From the NCBI GenBank assembly GCA_021372005.1, contig JAJFVC010000021.1, positions 26,374 to 90,373 on the forward strand: a stretch of 64,000 nucleotides of DNA, in the 5' to 3' direction. The translations under genes and the position numbers were made by a program. Below are positions 60,305 through 64,000 of this stretch, one piece after another. The notes below the pieces were generated by a model. It had not been told where the DNA came from and did not search any database. It saw only the letters and a program-made list of their open reading frames with translations. Origin of the DNA: Planctomycetaceae bacterium. Lineage in GTDB: Bacteria; Planctomycetota; Planctomycetia; Pirellulales; Thermoguttaceae. Numbering within the stretch: the first letter of the stretch is position 1; each line of letters opens with the position of its first letter.

Positions 60305-61917
60305 GGAATGACCTCCGGATTAACCCGATCCGCCGCCTTCCACCGTTTGGCGGATTGGCCGATCAAAATCGCAAAGAAGACGCCCATCAAAACGATAAAG
60401 CCCAGGGAGAATCGCACCACTTGGCTCGACTGAATTTCCGCCCATCGCGTCGCCGTCTCGGTGTTGAAAAATTCCTTGTAACACCAGCAACAAAAGATCG
60501 TCAGCAGATAGACGGGCGAGACGTACTTGATGATGAACTTGAAGATTCGCGGGATGCGGATTTCCGCGCCGCGATTGAGTTCGTCAAAACCGCGATCGAC
60601 CCCCATCCCGAACGTGAACAAGAACACTTCAATCGTAGCCAGGACGAAAATCGCGAACGTGCCGATCCAAAAATCGAAGGTGTCCATCGCCTTCAGGTCT
60701 TTTGAGAAGAAGACCACGAACGCCGATCCCACGGCCGTGATAAACCCAAGCATCGCCACCGAAGCCTTGCGCTTCAGCCCCAATCCTTCCTCCAACAGTG
60801 CAATGGCCGGCTGCAACATCGAAAGCGAACTAGTCAACGCGGCCAAGAACAACAACAAAAAGAACAGGAACCCGAAAAACGGCCCGGCAACCATCTGGTT
60901 GAACACGTTCGGCAACGCGACGAAGCCCATGCCGAACGTGCCGGGCGGATTCTGGACGAAGCCGTATCCCAAGAACACGAACGCCGCGGGAATCGTGATC
61001 ATGCCGCCAAGAACCACCTCGCAAAACTCGTTGCCGGCCGCCGCCGTCAAACTCGACAACGCGATGTCGTCATCCCGGCGCAAATAGCTGGCGTACGTCG
61101 CCATGATCCCCTGTCCAACCGACAGCGAGAAGAAAATCTGTCCGGCCGCGGCCAACCACACCTCCGGTTTCGCGAGGCTTTCCCAAAGCGAGGCCTTCGC
61201 CGTACTCGGATTCCAAATGCAGCCCAGCCCGTTGAGCAGATTCTGGTCCGGCTTCGCAGCGTCCGGCGTGCCAAGCGTCAACACCCGGCCCAGAACGATC
61301 ATCGCGCAAACCACCAGAAGCGGCATCGCCCAGGTGCAACACCATTCGATGCCCTTGGTCAGTCCCCGATAGATCAGCACAAAATTAATGCAAAAGCACA
61401 GAGCCAGAAAGAAGACAGCCGAGCCGAGAATGCCCTCGCCCTCGATCATCAGGGCGTCACCGTTGCCGGTGATGCCGACGAAATCGCCGAAAAACTTTTG
61501 ATACGCCGCCGGAGCCGTTCCGAAATCCATCTGGCCGACCAGATAACGAACCGCGTAGGCCAAGCACCACGCCTCAACGTAGACGTAGTACATATAGATG
61601 CCCACGGGCACGACCAGCGACAGCACGCCCAGATAAGGCGAGAAGCGGTTGGGCCAGACGGCCCGAAAAATGCCCGGCGACGAATTGAACCCTCGCGAGC
61701 CGCCGAAGCGGCCCATCGACCATTCCACCCACGCAATCGGCAACCCCAGCAACAAGAAGGCGATGAAATAGGGGATCATGAAGGCGCCGCCGCCATATTG
61801 GGCGGCTTGGCCCGGAAAACGCAGGAAGTTGCCCAACCCGACCGCGCTGCCCATCACAGCCATGATGATGCCAACTCGCGAGCCCCACACCTCTCGGGAA
61901 CCATCTGCCTGGGCCAT
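60301..61917 (-). CDS. Sodium-dependent neurotransmitter/amino-acid symporter (NSS/SNF family)
   Basis: 538 residues, about 12 membrane helices. GSRVGIIMAVMGSAVGLGNFLRFPGQAAQYGGGAF contains the NSS helix-1 signature (GS.VGLGN..RFP) with the unwound substrate/Na+ site. It continues with YYVYVEAWCLAYAVRYL, LNGLGCIWNPSTA, FSLSVGQGIMATYASYLRRDDD (helix 6) and LLFLAALTSSLSMLQPAIALLEE (helix 8 Ser-Ser-Leu). Na+-coupled uptake of an amino acid or related compound. The stop overlaps the start of the 51-residue accessory protein. It follows cstA by 49 bases on the same strand. Confidence 0.93.
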   Translation of the reverse strand: MAQADGSREVWGSRVGIIMAVMGSAVGLGNFLRFPGQAAQYGGGAFMIPYFIAFLLLGLPIAWVEWSMGRFGGSRGFNSSPGIFRAVWPNRFSPYLGVLSLVVPVGIYMYYVYVEAWCLAYAVRYLVGQMDFGTAPAAYQKFFGDFVGITGNGDALMIEGEGILGSAVFFLALCFCINFVLIYRGLTKGIEWCCTWAMPLLVVCAMIVLGRVLTLGTPDAAKPDQNLLNGLGCIWNPSTAKASLWESLAKPEVWLAAAGQIFFSLSVGQGIMATYASYLRRDDDIALSSLTAAAGNEFCEVVLGGMITIPAAFVFLGYGFVQNPPGTFGMGFVALPNVFNQMVAGPFFGFLFFLLLFLAALTSSLSMLQPAIALLEEGLGLKRKASVAMLGFITAVGSAFVVFFSKDLKAMDTFDFWIGTFAIFVLATIEVFLFTFGMGVDRGFDELNRGAEIRIPRIFKFIIKYVSPVYLLTIFCCWCYKEFFNTETATRWAEIQSSQVVRFSLGFIVLMGVFFAILIGQSAKRWKAADRVNPEVIP

Positions 61918-61966
61918 GGTGTCTTACTCGTCTGGATTGGCCGAGAATGCAAAACCTTGCGAGTGG

Positions 61967-63889
61967 TCACTCGGATTTTTGGGCCGCTCGCCCCCACAAC
62001 ATCGAACACCAGCGTCGCAGCGCGTCGACGATGATCAAGCCGCTCAGCACAAGCATCGCCGCCGCAATAACGCACGTGAGCCGGACGGAAAACAACTTCG
62101 CGCCGATTTCCTTCAATGTCGCGGCGGCCGCGCTCGGATCGGCCAACTGTTCGACCAACAGCGACGCCTCTTGCCGCCACGATTGGATGCTCTCGATGCC
62201 AGCCGTAAAAACCGTCACCACCACGAACGCCAGCGGAATCGCCGTGCACAGGGCGTACGCCCGCTTCGGCGCGTTTTGAAGCAGATACGTCGTACCGATG
62301 GCCAGCGCGATGACCGCCAGCAGTTGGTTGGCGATGCCCATCATGCGCCACAACCGGTCGATGTTGCCCGTGTACAGCAAATAGCCCCACAAAAAGCACA
62401 CCAACACGCTCATCGACACGTTCAAAACCCACTTGAGCCAGCCCGGCTGCCGCTCGGCCAGCCGCTGAGGCATCAACTGCGTCACGGTGTCCTGAAACAC
62501 GAACCGCGCCACGCGCGTGCCGGTTTCCAACAGCGTTAAGATAAAAAGCGCCTCGAACATCACGACGAACCGGTACCAGTAGGCGATCAAATGCTGCATG
62601 CCGGGCAGGCTGGAAAAGATCTTGGCCATGCCGACGGCCAACGTGACCGCGCCGGCCGTGCGTCCGCCCAGCCGCTCGCCTTCGGTGCAAATCTCCCGCT
62701 CGAATGTGTCGAACTGCTTGGGAACGAACATCTTTTCGTATTTTTCCAGCGGCAGCTTCTCGCGCATCATCCGCGTCATTTGCGGATAGCGCGCCTGATC
62801 GGTGTTGATCTTGAAATAGTCGCCGGGCTCCAACGCACAGGCCGCCACCAACGCCGTGATCGACACGAACCCCTCCAACAACATTCCGCCGTAGCCGATC
62901 GGCCGAATGTCCGATTCCCGGTCGATCATTTTCGGCGTGGTGCCCGAGGCGATCAACGCATGGAACCCCGACAACGCCCCGCACATGATCACGATGCACA
63001 CGAACGGCCACACCGTGCCGCCGACGACCGGACCGCCGCCATGGATGAACGGCGTCACGGCGGGCATGTTCAACATGGGCTGGGCCGCGAACAACCCCAC
63101 GCCAATCAACGCGATCACGCCGATCTTCATGTACGAACTCAAATAATCGCGTGGGCACAACAACACCCACACCGGCAGAATCGAGGCGATCGCCGCGTAG
63201 GTCGGCAGCAAGATCGACAACGTCGATTCGCTCAATTTCAGATACGGACCGAAGGCCGACTCGGCGAACGGCTTGCCCATCACCACGCCGACCAACACCA
63301 GCGTAACGCCGATCATCGACGCCTCGGCGATACGGCCCGGACGAATCACGTTCATCCAAAACCCGGTGATCAGCGCGGCGGGAATCGTAATGATGATCGT
63401 AAACAATCCCCAGGGACTCTCGCCCAACGCCTTGACGACCACCATGCCCACGCCCGCCAACGTGGCGATGATGATGAACAACGTAGCCAGCGTCGTGGTG
63501 ATGCCCGACAGCGGGCCGAGCAGATTGCGGGCGATTTTCGGCAGCGACAAACCGTCTTGCCGAACGGAGGCCAGCAGGATGACGAAATCATGAACGCCGC
63601 CGGCGACGCAGGCCCCGATCACGATCCAACAAAACCCGGGAAAATACCCCCACTGAGAGGCCAGCACCGGACCAATCAAAGGTCCTGGACCGGCAATCGC
63701 GGCGAAATGCACGCCGAACAGCACCAGACGCCGCGTCGGGCTGTAGTCGACGTCATCGCGAAGCCGATGGGCCGGCGTGATTCGGGCGTCGTTCAGCACC
63801 GCCACCTTCGCCGCCAAGAACGCCCCGTAAAACCGATAGGCGACCAAAAACGCCGCCAACGCCGTAATCACCAGCCACAGAGAGTTCAC
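61967..63889 (-). CDS. cstA: Carbon starvation protein CstA (peptide/pyruvate transporter)
   Basis: 640 residues, ~16 membrane helices. AYRFYGAFLAAKVAVLNDARITPAHRLRDDVDYSPTR, FGVHFAAIAGPGPLIGPVLASQWGY (CstA signature), CVAGGVHDFVILLASVRQDGLSLPKIARN, WPFVCIVIMCGALSGFHALIASGTTPKMI, LGGRTAGAVTLAVGMAKIF, RMMGIANQLLAVIALAIGTTYLL. CstA family members import peptides or pyruvate under carbon limitation. GTG start with GGGAGGTGA upstream. It begins the cstA - NSS - accessory operon, suggesting (inference) a scavenging unit for amino acids, peptides or keto acids. Confidence 0.95.
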   Translation of the reverse strand: MNSLWLVITALAAFLVAYRFYGAFLAAKVAVLNDARITPAHRLRDDVDYSPTRRLVLFGVHFAAIAGPGPLIGPVLASQWGYFPGFCWIVIGACVAGGVHDFVILLASVRQDGLSLPKIARNLLGPLSGITTTLATLFIIIATLAGVGMVVVKALGESPWGLFTIIITIPAALITGFWMNVIRPGRIAEASMIGVTLVLVGVVMGKPFAESAFGPYLKLSESTLSILLPTYAAIASILPVWVLLCPRDYLSSYMKIGVIALIGVGLFAAQPMLNMPAVTPFIHGGGPVVGGTVWPFVCIVIMCGALSGFHALIASGTTPKMIDRESDIRPIGYGGMLLEGFVSITALVAACALEPGDYFKINTDQARYPQMTRMMREKLPLEKYEKMFVPKQFDTFEREICTEGERLGGRTAGAVTLAVGMAKIFSSLPGMQHLIAYWYRFVVMFEALFILTLLETGTRVARFVFQDTVTQLMPQRLAERQPGWLKWVLNVSMSVLVCFLWGYLLYTGNIDRLWRMMGIANQLLAVIALAIGTTYLLQNAPKRAYALCTAIPLAFVVVTVFTAGIESIQSWRQEASLLVEQLADPSAAAATLKEIGAKLFSVRLTCVIAAAMLVLSGLIIVDALRRWCSMLWGRAAQKSE

Positions 63890-63914
63890 GAGTTGTCACC
63901 TCCCAATCCCCTCT

Positions 63915-63942
63915 ATCATACGGATTTTTTTGTAATCCGCAA
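63915..63942 (-). promoter_or_regulatory. Candidate cstA promoter with palindrome
   Basis: Minus strand: TTGCGG (63937-63942), 16-base spacer, TATGAT (63915-63920). The spacer carries CGGATT (63921-63926) and AATCCG (63934-63939), a perfect 6-bp inverted repeat that might be an operator. Confidence 0.45.
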
Positions 63943-63944
63943 CT

Positions 63945-64000
63945 ATGGCGAACCACGAGGTCATCGGCCGGCTTCGCTTGAAAGAGTCGGGGGCCAATGA
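63945..64000 (+). CDS. Possible start of a divergent gene, cut by the window edge
   Basis: An ATG at 63945 opens a frame reading MANHEVIGRLRLKESGAN to the window end. No ribosome-binding site is visible. Too short to assign. Confidence 0.3.
   Translation, partial: MANHEVIGRLRLKESGAN

Overview
The window looks like a chromosomal stretch from a planctomycete-type bacterium (Planctomycetota, probably near Pirellulales). This is inferred from the mix of gene families, not from a marker gene. They include an inverse autotransporter, TPR glycosyltransferase-like membrane proteins, an ExbB/ExbD/ExbD locus, XylR with a URO-D-family enzyme, a shortened MnmE-like GTPase, DUF2089 and a DUF6677-like protein. 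GC is high, genes are close-packed, and GTG and TTG starts are common. There is no rRNA, tRNA, CRISPR array or intact insertion sequence. The only RNA gene I can support is tmRNA (ssrA).

Layout. 1-16.4 kb: end of murA; a giant secreted inverse autotransporter with a beta-helix passenger and tandem 102-residue repeats; an OmpH/Skp-like lipoprotein; a YhaM-type HD nuclease; a Xer recombinase; a minus-strand run of two TPR proteins, ExbB and two ExbD; and a paralogous pair of membrane proteins. 16.5-26.8 kb: a sugar-epimerase-like cupin, two tandem TMTC-like membrane/TPR proteins, recG coupled to pyrB, a trypsin-like protease and citrate synthase. 27-29.5 kb: an L,D-transpeptidase-like protein with a displaced active-site Cys, AroH chorismate mutase and guanine deaminase. 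29.5-31.4 kb: an AT-richer islet beside the 3' end of ssrA, with two tiny ORFs, a membrane protein and a DUF2089 regulator that appears to be leaderless. 31.4-41 kb: ssrA, a YchF-like GTPase, small membrane and lipoproteins, a HEAT-like membrane protein, a phosphoesterase and the murC-murB-ftsQ division/wall cluster.

41-44.7 kb is a probable sugar locus: a XylR-type regulator is divergent from a URO-D-family protein and a sugar/H+ symporter. 45-51 kb holds a TPR lipoprotein coupled to a MATE pump, a small secreted protein, a TPR protein overlapping an MnmE-like GTPase tail to tail, an RNase HII-like protein and SixA. 51-57.7 kb holds three-domain NifU with NifS (Fe-S assembly), alpha-glucan phosphorylase, a flavodoxin-fold reductase and a phosphohexomutase. 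57.7-64 kb holds small membrane proteins, a second URO-D-family protein, and the operon cstA - NSS symporter - a 51-residue accessory membrane protein whose start overlaps the symporter stop.

The candidates that best deserve a second look are the ssrA-adjacent islet, the two-copy intergenic element at 16.4 and 29.6 kb, the ExbB/ExbD/TPR system, the OB-like domain pair and the L,D-transpeptidase variant. All functional calls are from sequence recognition; no searches were run.
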